58,241 nt of DNA from Hungatella sp. UBA5385 (GCA_002409995.1 DHOR01000043.1:12192-70432), one strand, 5' to 3'; numbered from the stretch's first letter, positions 35,082 to 44,215 are shown. Notes: generated by a model not told the origin, from the letters alone. Program-made: numbers and translations.

Positions 35082-36077
35082 ATGAAAAAAATCATAGGCA
35101 TCACTCTTGCTGTTGTTATGCTGGCCGCTTCCCTGACCGGCTGCAGGACTACTGCAAGAAAGCAACTGAAACCCATTGTACTTAATGAAGTTGCTCATTC
35201 CATTTTCTATGCACCCCAGTACGCTGCGATTGAACTAGGGTATTTTGAGGATGAGGGTCTTGATCTGACCCTCGTCAATGGCGCAGGTGCTGATAAGGTT
35301 ATGACAGCCCTTATCTCCGGCGACGCTGATATTGGATTTATGGGTTCTGAAGCCAGCATCTATGTGTATCAGGAGGGAGCTTCAGACTATGCCATTAACT
35401 TTGCACAGCTGACTCAGAGAGCAGGGAACTTTCTTGTGGGCAGAGAGGCTGATCCTGACTTTACCTGGGCTGATTTAAAAGGAACTAAGGTTTTGGGCGG
35501 CAGAGCAGGCGGAATGCCTCAGATGGTATTTGAGTATATTTTGAAAAAGAATGGAATTAATCCTGCCACTGATTTAACCATTGACCAGAGTATTAATTTT
35601 GGTCTGACTGCTGCTGCATTTACCAGCAATGACGCTGATTATACAGTTGAATTCGAACCATTTGCCACCGGGCTTGAAAAAGAAGGCAATGGTTATGTAA
35701 TTGCCTCTCTTGGCGTTGATTCGGGCTATGTTCCCTACACTGCTTACAGTGCTAAGAAAAGCTATATAGAGAAGAATCCCGAAACAATTCAGAAATTTGC
35801 TAATGCCATTCAGAAAGGGCTGGAATATGTAAACTCCCATTCTGCTGAGGAAATTGCTAAGACCATTCAGCCTCAGTTTAAAGAGACTGATGTTGATACC
35901 ATCGCTACCATCGTAGGAAGATATAAAGATCAGGATACCTGGAAGGGGGATACCATTTTTACAGAAGATAGTTTTAATCTTCTGCAGAATATTCTTGATG
36001 AGGCTGGGGAATTGAAGGAACGGGTTCCTTATGATAAGCTGGTGGTTACGGATTATTCGAAGAAAGCGGTTAAGTAA
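35082..36077 (+). CDS. Orphan ABC transporter substrate-binding lipoprotein (NMT1/SsuA type)
   Basis: 331 residues with a lipoprotein signal and lipobox LTGC (Cys21). The fold is of the NMT1/THI5-like type: APQYAAIELGYFEDEGLDL, ALISGDADIGFMGSE, GGRAGGMPQMVFEYILKKNG and YTVEFEPFATG. Relatives bind aromatic or sulfonate-like ligands or pyrimidine precursors for thiamine. It has its own AAAGGAG site and terminator, and no permease or ATPase gene lies next to it. It must use a transporter encoded elsewhere or act as a sensor. Confidence 0.88.
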   Translation: MKKIIGITLAVVMLAASLTGCRTTARKQLKPIVLNEVAHSIFYAPQYAAIELGYFEDEGLDLTLVNGAGADKVMTALISGDADIGFMGSEASIYVYQEGASDYAINFAQLTQRAGNFLVGREADPDFTWADLKGTKVLGGRAGGMPQMVFEYILKKNGINPATDLTIDQSINFGLTAAAFTSNDADYTVEFEPFATGLEKEGNGYVIASLGVDSGYVPYTAYSAKKSYIEKNPETIQKFANAIQKGLEYVNSHSAEEIAKTIQPQFKETDVDTIATIVGRYKDQDTWKGDTIFTEDSFNLLQNILDEAGELKERVPYDKLVVTDYSKKAVK

Positions 36078-36096
36078 ATAGAATAAAGATTAAATT

Positions 36097-36140
36097 AGGA
36101 CTTGTTAACGCTGCTTTGAGGTTAACAAGTCCTTATCATT
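36097..36140 (+). terminator. Terminator of the substrate-binding protein gene
   Basis: AGGACTTGTTAAC pairs perfectly with GTTAACAAGTCCT around gctgctttgag, followed by TATCATT. The stem is strong but the T tract is weak. Confidence 0.7.
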
Positions 36141-36352
36141 CAATGATTCTCTCTTAAGCTCTTAATCCCTGTCCGAATATCATTCATAGTCACATCTTCC
36201 AATTCAACATCTCGCTCTTCTGTATAATCTCCATTTCCCTTTTCATATAGTCTTAAAAATCGTACTACGTCAGTAGGACTCAATTCCCTGGATAATGCGT
36301 CTAATCCAATTTCATTTAATTCCAAAGGACTTACATTTTTATTTTTAATCAT
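36140..36352 (-). CDS. Small acidic hypothetical protein, antitoxin-like size
   Basis: 70 residues behind GGAGGG. The segment LELNEIGLDALSRELSPTDV, then VRFLRLYEKGNGDYTEERD, recalls a widespread small family of unknown role in Clostridia and cyanobacteria. No toxin-like partner lies next to it, so calling it an antitoxin is not justified. Soluble, no signal peptide. Confidence 0.55.
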   Translation of the reverse strand: MIKNKNVSPLELNEIGLDALSRELSPTDVVRFLRLYEKGNGDYTEERDVELEDVTMNDIRTGIKSLRENH

Positions 36353-36433
36353 TTAAATTTCCCTCCTCATACCATTTTTGGAAAAATCTAGAACAATGGT
36401 GAAATCTGAAATTTTATTAGCAATAACATGACA

Positions 36434-36471
36434 AAACACCCCGTAATCAAATATGCTGATTAAAGGGTGTC
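36434..36471 (-). terminator. Terminator of the DUF1266 lipoprotein gene
   Basis: Minus strand: ACACCCTTTAATCA pairs with TTGATTACGGGGTGT around gcatat, followed by TTTTGT. It lies 25 bp after the lipoprotein stop. Confidence 0.8.
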
Positions 36472-36495
36472 TTGTAGATAACTATGTATATTCAA

Positions 36496-37743
36496 TTACC
36501 AGGTCTTCTCCAAAGTTAAATTCCAATCAATATTAAATGGAGAATTTGGCTGTGCTTTCAAGTCTTCATAAACTGCACGTCTTTCGTCAGAGCTTTCCTC
36601 TGCCCAATATTCATAGCCACGCAGATAACTATCCATCATTTCATCCCAAGATGAGAAAGATTCCTGCATAACTACTGCGATGTCCATAGCCTGATCCAAA
36701 GCTTCCTGCTCTGTGTAGTAGTCGGCAAGGTAATACCAGCCTAACAGTGACATTGCTCTGCAATAATCCCAGCCTTCAATGGCATTTTCTCCAAAGTTCT
36801 CATAATAAACATACATGTCTGCTAGATTCTCTGCCTCTTCAGCAGTAACATCATATATCTCCAGAACTGCCTCTGCCCGGCTCTCTTGATCTTTACCAGC
36901 TAATGCTTCGTCAAGAGATGACATTACTTCAGCAAAACCGGTACGATGTCCCTCTGACATAATCCAGTTTAAGTTTTCTTCTGCAGATTCACGGTCAGTA
37001 ACTCCCCACCATGAGGAAAGAGTTTCCTGAGTAACCTTTGCACTTAAGTCATTAGCAGGCAGTCCTCCAAATTTGGTAAGGTCCTGATTATTAATCTTAG
37101 TTAATACCCCATAAGAAGCATTAAACCAGTTAATAGTATCTGTTGCTTCTACTGTTGAATTATCCTCAGCTTCCGGAGCTATCTCTTTAAATGAACCACC
37201 AGAAGCAATGAATGAATCAAGGTGTTTGTCAAATTTTGACTGTGCTATCATAGTCATACCATAATAGGCATACTCTGTTTCACCAAGAAGAATATATGAT
37301 TTTCCTTTTGCACCATCTGCTACTATATCACATGTATACGCAGATGTATTTAAAAAATCTACAACTGATGGTGCATCCATATCCTCTTGATTAGTTATTG
37401 TCATGCTTTTTTTGATCGTATCGTCCAATTCACTGATGCTTCCTATTGGAAAGGTGTTTTTAGGGAACTGCATCACCATCACTACTGTATCACCTTTTTC
37501 GTTGGCAGCAACTAACCAGTTGTCCATTCCAGAGTCCTCAGTTACCCATTCCTTATCCAATAACATGGAAAAGGTACCGTCTTCCGGAGCAAACTCTTTC
37601 ATTTCGCTCAGTGGATCCTTCTGTGTTTCTACAGCTGTTGTGGTAGACTTGCTACCTTCGGTTGATGACTGACATGCAGTCACCGCTGTCATTGCTAATA
37701 TGGCAATCCCGAATGCCAATAAGCTTTTTTTTGTTTTTTTCAT
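36496..37743 (-). CDS. Lipoprotein with C-terminal DUF1266-like domain
   Basis: 415 residues. Signal peptide and lipobox VTAC (Cys24), a Ser/Thr-rich linker, then a region like extracellular PsbP/DUF-type domains (DGTFSMLLDKEWV onward, to about 180). The DUF1266-like helical domain follows, identified by GWDYCRAMSLLGWYYLADYY and SSWDEMMDSYLRGYEYW. The two-domain combination on a lipid anchor is less common than cytoplasmic DUF1266 proteins. No operon partner; AAGGAGAAAG precedes the ATG. Confidence 0.75.
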   Translation of the reverse strand: MKKTKKSLLAFGIAILAMTAVTACQSSTEGSKSTTTAVETQKDPLSEMKEFAPEDGTFSMLLDKEWVTEDSGMDNWLVAANEKGDTVVMVMQFPKNTFPIGSISELDDTIKKSMTITNQEDMDAPSVVDFLNTSAYTCDIVADGAKGKSYILLGETEYAYYGMTMIAQSKFDKHLDSFIASGGSFKEIAPEAEDNSTVEATDTINWFNASYGVLTKINNQDLTKFGGLPANDLSAKVTQETLSSWWGVTDRESAEENLNWIMSEGHRTGFAEVMSSLDEALAGKDQESRAEAVLEIYDVTAEEAENLADMYVYYENFGENAIEGWDYCRAMSLLGWYYLADYYTEQEALDQAMDIAVVMQESFSSWDEMMDSYLRGYEYWAEESSDERRAVYEDLKAQPNSPFNIDWNLTLEKTW

Positions 37744-37925
37744 TGCTCTTTCTCCTTAAATGTTTTCACAACGACTAATTATATCATAGATTTTTGAATA
37801 TTTGTGAAAATTTAGGAAAAATGAAGAATTTTGGTGATTCGGTTTTTGTTTATTGTTGATTTCACACATTTCTATCTAAAGTTGAGATTATTAAAAAAAG
37901 GGTGGAAATTTAATGAAAAATGGAG

Positions 37926-37954
37926 TTGCAATGTAAATGAATTTTTGCTATAAT
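37926..37954 (+). promoter_or_regulatory. Promoter of tRNA-Ala
   Basis: TTGCAA (37926-37931), a 17-bp spacer and TATAAT (37949-37954); the tRNA begins 9 bp later. Confidence 0.8.
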
Positions 37955-37963
37955 AGCGGTCAT

Positions 37964-38036
<73 letters not shown>

Positions 38037-38052
38037 TTTATTTAAACAGTGA

Positions 38053-38100
38053 AAAGCACCGGAAGTCTTTATTTTATAAGGATTTTCGGTGTTTTATTTT
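38053..38100 (+). terminator. Terminator of tRNA-Ala
   Basis: AAAGCACCGGAAGTC pairs with GATTTTCGGTG across an AT-rich loop, followed by TTTTATTTT. Confidence 0.7.
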
Positions 38101-38374
38101 GGGCCATACATATATGTTTTTAATTTAAAGCGTGTATTTTTATAAATTCTGCAACACGAAATGCAACACGAAATTAGGTTATAAATTATTTCTCTATCCT
38201 TTATAAATCTTATACCTTATTGTACCGTGTTTGCAACAAACTCTCCCAGACGACTCATCAATAAGCTTATCAAGAATGCCCCCAGCACCTTTAATTTAAG
38301 CATTGGATTTATGAACATTAAAAAACATCCTTGAAGTGCTCACACTCTACCAACACATATATTTTACCAAATAT
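38101..38374. repeat. Gene-free DNA beside tRNA-Ala, with a 12-bp tandem repeat
   Basis: No gene is seen. TGCAACACGAAA occurs twice in tandem (38150-38161 and 38162-38173). The rest is non-coding and full of stops on both strands. The place, just 3' of a tRNA, is a typical integration target. I found no duplication of the tRNA 3' end, so an attachment-site scar is only a possibility. Confidence 0.35.
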
Positions 38375-38421
38375 AAAAAGAACACCATTCCCTCGCCCCT
38401 CCGCAAGTTCCTGGTGTTCCT
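38375..38421 (-). terminator. Terminator of the permease gene
   Basis: Minus strand: GAACACCAGGAACTTGC closes with GGAATGGTGTTC and is followed by TTTTTATATTT. Confidence 0.75.
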
Positions 38422-38466
38422 CAAAACAAACTCCCTACTCAATTATGTACCACATGAACCCTATCC

Positions 38467-39780
38467 CTAATTCTCCTTCTTCTTATCTTTCCCAACATTC
38501 AAGATAATGTTCAAAGCAATAGTTACAAATCCAACCACAAATAACCCATTACTAAATAACATCGCTAAAACAGAAGGAAGCTTATCAAATGCCGCCCCTG
38601 TAAAGGAAGCTCCAACCCCCAACGCCAATCCGGTTCCCAGAATCAAGGAGTTATTATTATCTGAATAATCCACAGAAGAGAGAATGGAGATTCCCGCTGC
38701 TGAAATAGTTCCAAACAGCGCCAGTGTAGCTCCGCCGATGACTGGCTTTGGAATACAGATAATAAAGTTGGAAAGCTTGGGTACCAGACTCATAATCAGA
38801 AGCATAATACCTGCTGTTCCTACTGTTGATCTGGCTCCATTTCCGGAAAGCTTGATAACGCCTACATTTTCATTAAACATAGTAGAAGGTACGGAGTTAA
38901 AAATACCGGAGATCATCTGTGCAAAAGACTGCGCTCTCATACCGTCCACTTTTACCTTATCATCAGTCTCTGTTCCCTGAACATTATCAAGAAATGCGTA
39001 AACACCGATACATTGTATCATATTAATTACACAGAATAGCGTCATCAAAAAGATAGCATCGATCTTAAACTGAGGAAGCCCAAACTTAAATGGTGTAACA
39101 AGTTCAAACCACCCTGCTGCCGCAACCGGTGATAAATCCAGCATGTTTAAAGGTATTGCCACAAGGGTACCTACCAGAAGTCCCAGTAACAGGGCAATTG
39201 ACTGAATAAAGCCATTGCCGAACCTGTTCAGCAATACAATAATCATCAGTACCAATAAACCAAGAAGAAGATTTTCCACAGAACCAAAGTTTGCGCTTCC
39301 CTCACCGCCTGCAAGATCAGTAAATGCAGTAGGTGCCAGAGTAATACCGATCAATGTTACAAAAGAACCAATTACCACAGGTGGGAAAAACTTCAGAATA
39401 CTCTTCATAAAATAACAGATTCCGAACATAAATACACCTGATACCATAACTGCCCCAAAGACTGCCGGAAGCCCGTACTGCTGTCCAATCACAATCATTG
39501 GCCCCAATGGTGCAAAGGCTGATCCCAGTACAATGGGCAGACGGGAACCAATATGTTTCCCCACACCATATACCTGAATCAAAATTGCAATTGCACTGGT
39601 AAATAAATTAGCTGCTACTAAAAATGCTGTAGTCTCATTATCCAGCCCCAATGCACTTCCCATAATCAGCGGCACTGCAATAGAGCCTGGACACATGGTC
39701 AGCACATGCTGTAATCCCATAATCAGGTTCTGGGATAAGGCTGCCTTCTCTTCCATTACTGCTGTCACTTGTTTCCCCAT
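38467..39780 (-). CDS. NCS2-family purine base permease
   Basis: 437 residues with about 12-14 membrane segments. The nucleobase-cation symporter 2 features are clear: LIMGLQHVLTMCPGSIAVPL at the start, the LGSAFAPLGPMI segment, the FNENVGVIKLSG motif of the uric acid/xanthine branch (FNENVGVI), and GGATLALFGTI. It is probably a xanthine, uric acid or guanine importer rather than UraA. The deaminase gene lies 28 bp upstream in the same operon; GGAGGATTC precedes the ATG. Confidence 0.9.
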   Translation of the reverse strand: MGKQVTAVMEEKAALSQNLIMGLQHVLTMCPGSIAVPLIMGSALGLDNETTAFLVAANLFTSAIAILIQVYGVGKHIGSRLPIVLGSAFAPLGPMIVIGQQYGLPAVFGAVMVSGVFMFGICYFMKSILKFFPPVVIGSFVTLIGITLAPTAFTDLAGGEGSANFGSVENLLLGLLVLMIIVLLNRFGNGFIQSIALLLGLLVGTLVAIPLNMLDLSPVAAAGWFELVTPFKFGLPQFKIDAIFLMTLFCVINMIQCIGVYAFLDNVQGTETDDKVKVDGMRAQSFAQMISGIFNSVPSTMFNENVGVIKLSGNGARSTVGTAGIMLLIMSLVPKLSNFIICIPKPVIGGATLALFGTISAAGISILSSVDYSDNNNSLILGTGLALGVGASFTGAAFDKLPSVLAMLFSNGLFVVGFVTIALNIILNVGKDKKKEN

Positions 39781-39808
39781 AGTGAATCCTCCTGTTTATT
39801 TCAGTCGA

Positions 39809-40291
39809 TTAATCCCAGTATCCCATGTGTACCTCTGCTGCCTCTTCCTCTACCTCAGGAAATGGTCCAATGATGGTAATATCCTTCTGTCCTTTGCTGA
39901 ATACCTCACGGCATGGAAGGTCAAAGGTTGGATTCTGCTCATGGCTTCCTGTCAGCTTTAGCAGTGTGCGCTCTGTCATACCGTAAACAACAGTTCCGAT
40001 ATTAGCCCAGTAAATAGCGCCTGAACACATAGCACATGGCTCAGCTGTTGTGTATAAAGTACAGTTCCAGAGAAAATCCTTGCTGTACTCGTGAGAAGCC
40101 CTGTCAGCCAGAGTTGCTTCTGCATGACCTGTACATCTCTTATCTGTAATCTCAATATTCTCCTGCTCCATAATGATGTTGCCTTCCCCGTCTACAAGAA
40201 TTGCTCCAAATGGTGTATTGCCATGGGCTCTTGCATCTCTGGATACTTGAATTGCTCTCTGTAAATACTCTACATGTGTTTTCTTGCTCAT
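39809..40291 (-). CDS. Nucleoside/purine base deaminase (guanine deaminase-like)
   Basis: 160 residues of the cytidine-deaminase fold. Zinc ligands and catalytic Glu: His56-Ala-Glu58 (HAEATLADRAS) and Cys86, Cys89 (EPCAMCSGAIYW). The length, the NTPFGAILVDGEGN segment and linkage to an NCS2 purine permease point to a GuaD-like guanine deaminase rather than TadA, which acts on tRNA. It is the first gene of the operon, divergent from the GntR-type regulator. Confidence 0.88.
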   Translation of the reverse strand: MSKKTHVEYLQRAIQVSRDARAHGNTPFGAILVDGEGNIIMEQENIEITDKRCTGHAEATLADRASHEYSKDFLWNCTLYTTAEPCAMCSGAIYWANIGTVVYGMTERTLLKLTGSHEQNPTFDLPCREVFSKGQKDITIIGPFPEVEEEAAEVHMGYWD

Positions 40292-40325
40292 AATGAAACC
40301 TCCGTATTTTATATGGTTATAAGTA

Positions 40326-40340
40326 ATAGGTATTACCTAT
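40326..40340. promoter_or_regulatory. Candidate operator of the GntR/UTRA regulator
   Basis: A perfect palindrome, ATAGGTA-T-TACCTAT, with a further half site (ACCTAT) at 40342-40347. It lies just downstream of the -10 of the deaminase/permease promoter. Its core GGTATTACC fits the general GT-N-TA-N-AC-like pattern of HutC-type GntR operators. Confidence 0.55.
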
Positions 40341-40345
40341 GACCT

Positions 40346-40374
40346 ATAATAACACAGGAAAACACTGATTGCAA
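40346..40374 (-). promoter_or_regulatory. Promoter of the deaminase-permease operon
   Basis: Minus strand: TTGCAA (40374-40369), a 17-bp spacer, then TATTAT (40351-40346). The palindromic operator begins right after the -10, a repression position. Confidence 0.6.
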
Positions 40375-40403
40375 TTGTTTTTTATAGTTTTATTCGGTAT
40401 AAT
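40375..40403 (+). promoter_or_regulatory. Promoter of the GntR-type regulator gene
   Basis: TTGTTT (40375-40380), a 17-bp spacer, then TATAAT (40398-40403); the gene starts 42 bp later. Back to back with the deaminase promoter. Confidence 0.6.
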
Positions 40404-40444
40404 TGCAAATGTAGCAATTTGTATAAAAAGACAGGAGAATTTTT

Positions 40445-41203
40445 ATGAGAAAAATCAAATCACAATCTTTAAGTGATGAAGTTAAAAATGAAATATTGAA
40501 TTACATTAAAGATACGTTTGATGGAAAGGATAATAAGCTGCCAACGGAAGAACAGTTTTCAGAAATGCTGGGAGTGAGCAGAATTACCATCCGTACTGCA
40601 TTAAATTTCCTTGCCAATGACGGAATCATTTTCAGGCGGCAGGGGAAGGGAACCTTTGTCAATCCTGAGGCGCTCCGAATGAAAGTACAGTTTAACCCTG
40701 TTACTCTTTTCAGTGAGATGATTGAACAATGTGGATTTAAACCATCTGTAAAGCTTCTGCCTTCCACTAGCCAAAAGGCAACAAAAGATCTGGCTAAACT
40801 TCTGAATGTAGTTGTTGGAAGTGAAATTATTTTTACAAGAAAGATATTTTTTGCAGATAAAAACCCATGTGCTTACTGCGAAGATTTCTTTTCTATAGAT
40901 ATTTTAAAAAACAAGGCGGATTTGAAATTAATTGAAGATTATCCCAACTCCCTCTTTGATTTTTTACATGAAAGATGTGGACGTAAAATCGAATGGGACA
41001 GAACTGAGATTCTAACTGTAACCAATCAGGAGGTTAGTCAGTTAACAGAGCATTTTCAGTGCGGTGACACCATTAAATCATTTTTACTTTTGGAAGGCAT
41101 TAATTTCGATGGCAATGACCAGCCAGTTGTATATGCCAATGAATATATTGATACCAAATATATTCGATTTAACAGTATTAGGCAGAAAGCATATCTGTCA
41201 TAA
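40445..41203 (+). CDS. GntR-family regulator with UTRA domain
   Basis: 252 residues, GACAGGAG upstream. The N-terminal winged helix (LPTEEQFSEMLGVSRITIRTALNFLANDGIIFRRQGKGTFV) is of GntR type. The C-terminal UTRA domain (from about residue 90, ending NEYIDTKYIRF) binds small ligands. Divergent from the deaminase and NCS2 permease genes, which it presumably represses until a purine is present. Confidence 0.92.
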   Translation: MRKIKSQSLSDEVKNEILNYIKDTFDGKDNKLPTEEQFSEMLGVSRITIRTALNFLANDGIIFRRQGKGTFVNPEALRMKVQFNPVTLFSEMIEQCGFKPSVKLLPSTSQKATKDLAKLLNVVVGSEIIFTRKIFFADKNPCAYCEDFFSIDILKNKADLKLIEDYPNSLFDFLHERCGRKIEWDRTEILTVTNQEVSQLTEHFQCGDTIKSFLLLEGINFDGNDQPVVYANEYIDTKYIRFNSIRQKAYLS

Positions 41204-41222
41204 AATAAATGCTAACAAATAA

Positions 41223-41271
41223 AAGTAAGGGTGAATCAGACCGTGATTGGTCTGTTTCACCCTTACTTTTA
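41223..41271 (+). terminator. Terminator of the GntR-type gene
   Basis: AAGTAAGGGTGAATCAGACC pairs with GGTCTGTTTCACCCTTACTT around gtgatt, followed by TTATTT. A long and nearly perfect stem, probably bidirectional. Confidence 0.88.
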
Positions 41272-41371
41272 TTTATATAGTTAATTGGTTAATAGTAAAT
41301 CCTTGATTTAGATCATCGTTCCCATTCTTTTTAGGTATAAGCACCCAGTTCAGAAAGACTTCGTCACCATT

Positions 41372-42103
41372 TTATTTCTTCCTGGCTGAAACCAGCAGCA
41401 TCATAGGCCGCCGCATCTCGTCCTTCATTCCCGGAATATCCATCATAGCTTCCGGAGGTGCCGGTTCAATAATATGTTCTATTACAAAGCCATTCTGAAG
41501 CAGAGTATCTAAATAGGTTGTAAGAGTTCTATGATATTTAATCACCTTTTCCCCCAGAAACACCGCTTCTCTCTCCCCTTCATAATAGTAATTATCTACT
41601 GGAAAATGAAGAATATTGCCTTGATCATCATAGTACCAGTCCTGATTTCCATTAGAAGTAAACACAGGATGTTCAACGGAGAATACGAAACTTCCTTCCT
41701 CTGCCATCCATGTGCTGATCTTTTTCACCAATGATGAGAAATCCTTGATATAATGAAATGCCAGAGAACTGATCACAACATCATAAGAACCTTCTGGAAA
41801 TTCTAAATCTTCCATCGCTCCTTTTTGATAACGGATTTTGTCATGAGGATTCTTCTCCTCTGCTGCTTCCAGCATTTTCCCGGAAATATCGGTTCCAAGC
41901 ACACTGACTGCTCCATGCTCCGCTGCATATAGGCAGTGCCAACCATAACCACAGCCCAGATCTAGGACATGTTTTCCATTAAAATCAGGCAGAAGCTTCT
42001 GTAGTTCAGACCACTCTCCTGCTCCTGCAAGTCCTTCTGTGGAACGGTTCATTTCGCTATATTTCTTAAAAAATACATCATTGTCATATTTATTCTCTTT
42101 CAT
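41372..42103 (-). CDS. Class I SAM-dependent methyltransferase
   Basis: 243 residues from the ATG at 42103, with GGGAG 8 bp upstream. Motif I is VLDLGCGYGWHCLYAAEHG, motif II is VLGTDIS, and the motif IV region is YDVVISSLAFHYI. It resembles the Methyltransf_11 group of small-molecule methylases; the substrate is unknown. Transcribed alone. Confidence 0.88.
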   Translation of the reverse strand: MKENKYDNDVFFKKYSEMNRSTEGLAGAGEWSELQKLLPDFNGKHVLDLGCGYGWHCLYAAEHGAVSVLGTDISGKMLEAAEEKNPHDKIRYQKGAMEDLEFPEGSYDVVISSLAFHYIKDFSSLVKKISTWMAEEGSFVFSVEHPVFTSNGNQDWYYDDQGNILHFPVDNYYYEGEREAVFLGEKVIKYHRTLTTYLDTLLQNGFVIEHIIEPAPPEAMMDIPGMKDEMRRPMMLLVSARKK

Positions 42104-42286
42104 TGTCATTTCTCCCATGCAAAATTTTATTTATGTAACAGATACTTTTTATTCCGCATGGGTCATTGCAATCTTTTGTGCGATAATGCCGCCTGGCATA
42201 TAATCACCCCTTTACAGATTATTTGGTTAATACCTTGTCATTATACCATAATGAGTTGTGAATTAAACTGGAAATAAGGAACACAA
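42104..42286. other. Intergenic between methyltransferase and flavoprotein operon
   Basis: No gene, and no convincing terminator for the six-gene operon that ends at 42287. Confidence 0.4.
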
Positions 42287-44215
42287 CTATTCTCCTGACA
42301 CTTCTTCCGTTACTCTCTCCCTATATTCTGCCCAGACATTCTCAAACCAGCCATTAGTCTGAGGAATCCCTTCTACCGCTTCTAAAGCACTTGTAAATCT
42401 GTGACCATTCCAGGCAGTGACAATACGCTGATTCCCAGTTACACTACTAATTGTTTCAGAGCTTTCTCCATCAATCTGATCTGTAATATAATGGGATCCT
42501 CTGCTTCCAAACTCTTTAGCAGAGAGAATCATGGCATCCAGCAAAGCAATCTGAGTGACTACCATATCATAAGTTCTATATAACATAGGAATTTCATATA
42601 CAGTCCTGATAGATACTGATTGGAAATAAGCCTCTTTTTCCAGATATAGCTTCTGTAAATAAGACTCCATCTCCTTTTTATTTCGGATCTGCGCTGCAAC
42701 TGCACTCATTTTCTTCTGTCTATTCTGGCGAAACGCCTTAATTCCGCTTTCATCTGACAGTGCATTTACAACATTATGAAGAACTTCCTGAATTACATCT
42801 ATTTCATAGCCATTTAGTTCATGAGACCACACTGTTTCCGATTGATCTTTCTTTCTATTTCTCTTATAAGCAATATGCTCCGCTGCTCTCATGGACCCCA
42901 CCTGAGTGGAATTCAAAGCTGAACCTCCCGGTCTTGTCTTACCAAAGGTTCCTGCTACCTCTCCTGCTGTATAAAGCCCTTTCACAGACGTCTGCCAGTT
43001 GCTGTCCACAAGAATTCCTCCATTGTGGTGCTGGGCACAGACCCGTATTTCCAGCAGCTCCTTATGAAGATCAATTCCATGATCCAGATAGAGGTTCACA
43101 GCCAGAGGGTTCATTTTCTCCAGGCGGTCTACAGGTGTCCCAGACAGTGCTCCTGATTGCTCTAAATAGCTATACCCCTCTTCAAAAAGGTTGGAACAAT
43201 CAGATTTTAATCCTGAGGGATTGTTCCGAAAATCCATATACACCCGTCTTCCCAGAAGAATGGTTTCCTTATAAACAAGCATATCAATTTTCGAGGAACC
43301 CTCCAATCTGGTAACATCAAATGGCCATTGATAACCCTTTAAAAATATACGTTCCAGCATGTCTTCAACACTTAATTCTTCCAGTAAAAATTCCCGTTCC
43401 ACTCCATTTTCATCTATAGAGATATATCTGGGCAGCACCTGCTGATAGGTTCCTGACACATTCCAGCGGAATTTAACAGAAGCAAGACCATACTGCCATT
43501 CCTGAAGATTGGCGCCTTTTGCTCCTGCCTCCAGAACACAGCCGGACATTCCTCTCTGACTACCTGGGTAGACCGAATCATAATAACAGCCACTGGGACC
43601 ACCAGTGCACCAGATCACGGAATTTACCCGTATCAGAAATAATCCATAATGCTTTTGATCCAGTCGATTTATATCAATACAGAGCAGACCTTTTATTTCT
43701 CCAGATTCTACAATCAATTTTATTGCCAGGGTTCTGTCAAATATCTTAATATTCTTTCTTCTGACAGATTCCTCCAACGCTTCTGTCATATACTTTGATG
43801 TTAAAGGCCCGGCAGAGGTAGCTCTCTGCCGAGGATCATGATCTGTCTTATAGCCGGCAAACTGCCCAAACTCATCTCTTGGAAATTGAACGCCTAAGTT
43901 TACCAGTTTCATAAAGGACTGGACAGAGCAAGCAGCTTCTGCAAGAGCCACTCCCCCATCAACTCCCCCTCCTGAATACAGTGTTTCCGCCATTTCTCTT
44001 ACAGAGTCATTTCCCTCTGCACCTATGGACAGCTTGTAATAAGTCTGTTTGTCACTTCCTGTATTTCTGGAGGTTCCACTACTTATGCTTTCTGTTACTA
44101 TGGCAATATCTCTCTGTCCCAGATCGTAGAGCCAGTCTGCAGCATTAAAAGCTGCACAACCACTTCCTACAACTATGGTATCATAGGTTAAGATTACAAT
44201 ATCAGTTAAATCCAT
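42287..44215 (-). CDS. Fumarate-reductase-like FAD flavoprotein (operon gene 6)
   Basis: 642 residues. The FAD-binding Rossmann motif is near the N-terminus (TIVVGSGCAAFNAADWLYDLG). Then come a substrate region with KTDHDPRQRATSAGPLTSKYM, an internal CTGGPSGCYYDS, and the C-terminal FAD closure GEVAGTFGKTRPGGSALNST. This is the FAD_binding_2/succinate dehydrogenase-fumarate reductase/AprA fold. There is no fused FMN domain, secretion signal or membrane anchor. It would act in the cytoplasm as a reductase or dehydrogenase of a small unsaturated compound, with electrons possibly from the partner OYE-like protein. The SDR gene is 11 bp upstream. Substrate unknown. Confidence 0.85.
   Translation of the reverse strand: MDLTDIVILTYDTIVVGSGCAAFNAADWLYDLGQRDIAIVTESISSGTSRNTGSDKQTYYKLSIGAEGNDSVREMAETLYSGGGVDGGVALAEAACSVQSFMKLVNLGVQFPRDEFGQFAGYKTDHDPRQRATSAGPLTSKYMTEALEESVRRKNIKIFDRTLAIKLIVESGEIKGLLCIDINRLDQKHYGLFLIRVNSVIWCTGGPSGCYYDSVYPGSQRGMSGCVLEAGAKGANLQEWQYGLASVKFRWNVSGTYQQVLPRYISIDENGVEREFLLEELSVEDMLERIFLKGYQWPFDVTRLEGSSKIDMLVYKETILLGRRVYMDFRNNPSGLKSDCSNLFEEGYSYLEQSGALSGTPVDRLEKMNPLAVNLYLDHGIDLHKELLEIRVCAQHHNGGILVDSNWQTSVKGLYTAGEVAGTFGKTRPGGSALNSTQVGSMRAAEHIAYKRNRKKDQSETVWSHELNGYEIDVIQEVLHNVVNALSDESGIKAFRQNRQKKMSAVAAQIRNKKEMESYLQKLYLEKEAYFQSVSIRTVYEIPMLYRTYDMVVTQIALLDAMILSAKEFGSRGSHYITDQIDGESSETISSVTGNQRIVTAWNGHRFTSALEAVEGIPQTNGWFENVWAEYRERVTEEVSGE

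Noticed and set aside
36140..36352. Toxin-antitoxin module
   Set aside because: The small protein has antitoxin-like size, but no toxin-like gene is adjacent on either side.
39809..40291. tRNA adenosine deaminase (tadA)
   Set aside because: The zinc motifs are shared, but co-location with an NCS2 purine permease and the NTPFGAILVDGEG segment favour a free-base deaminase.
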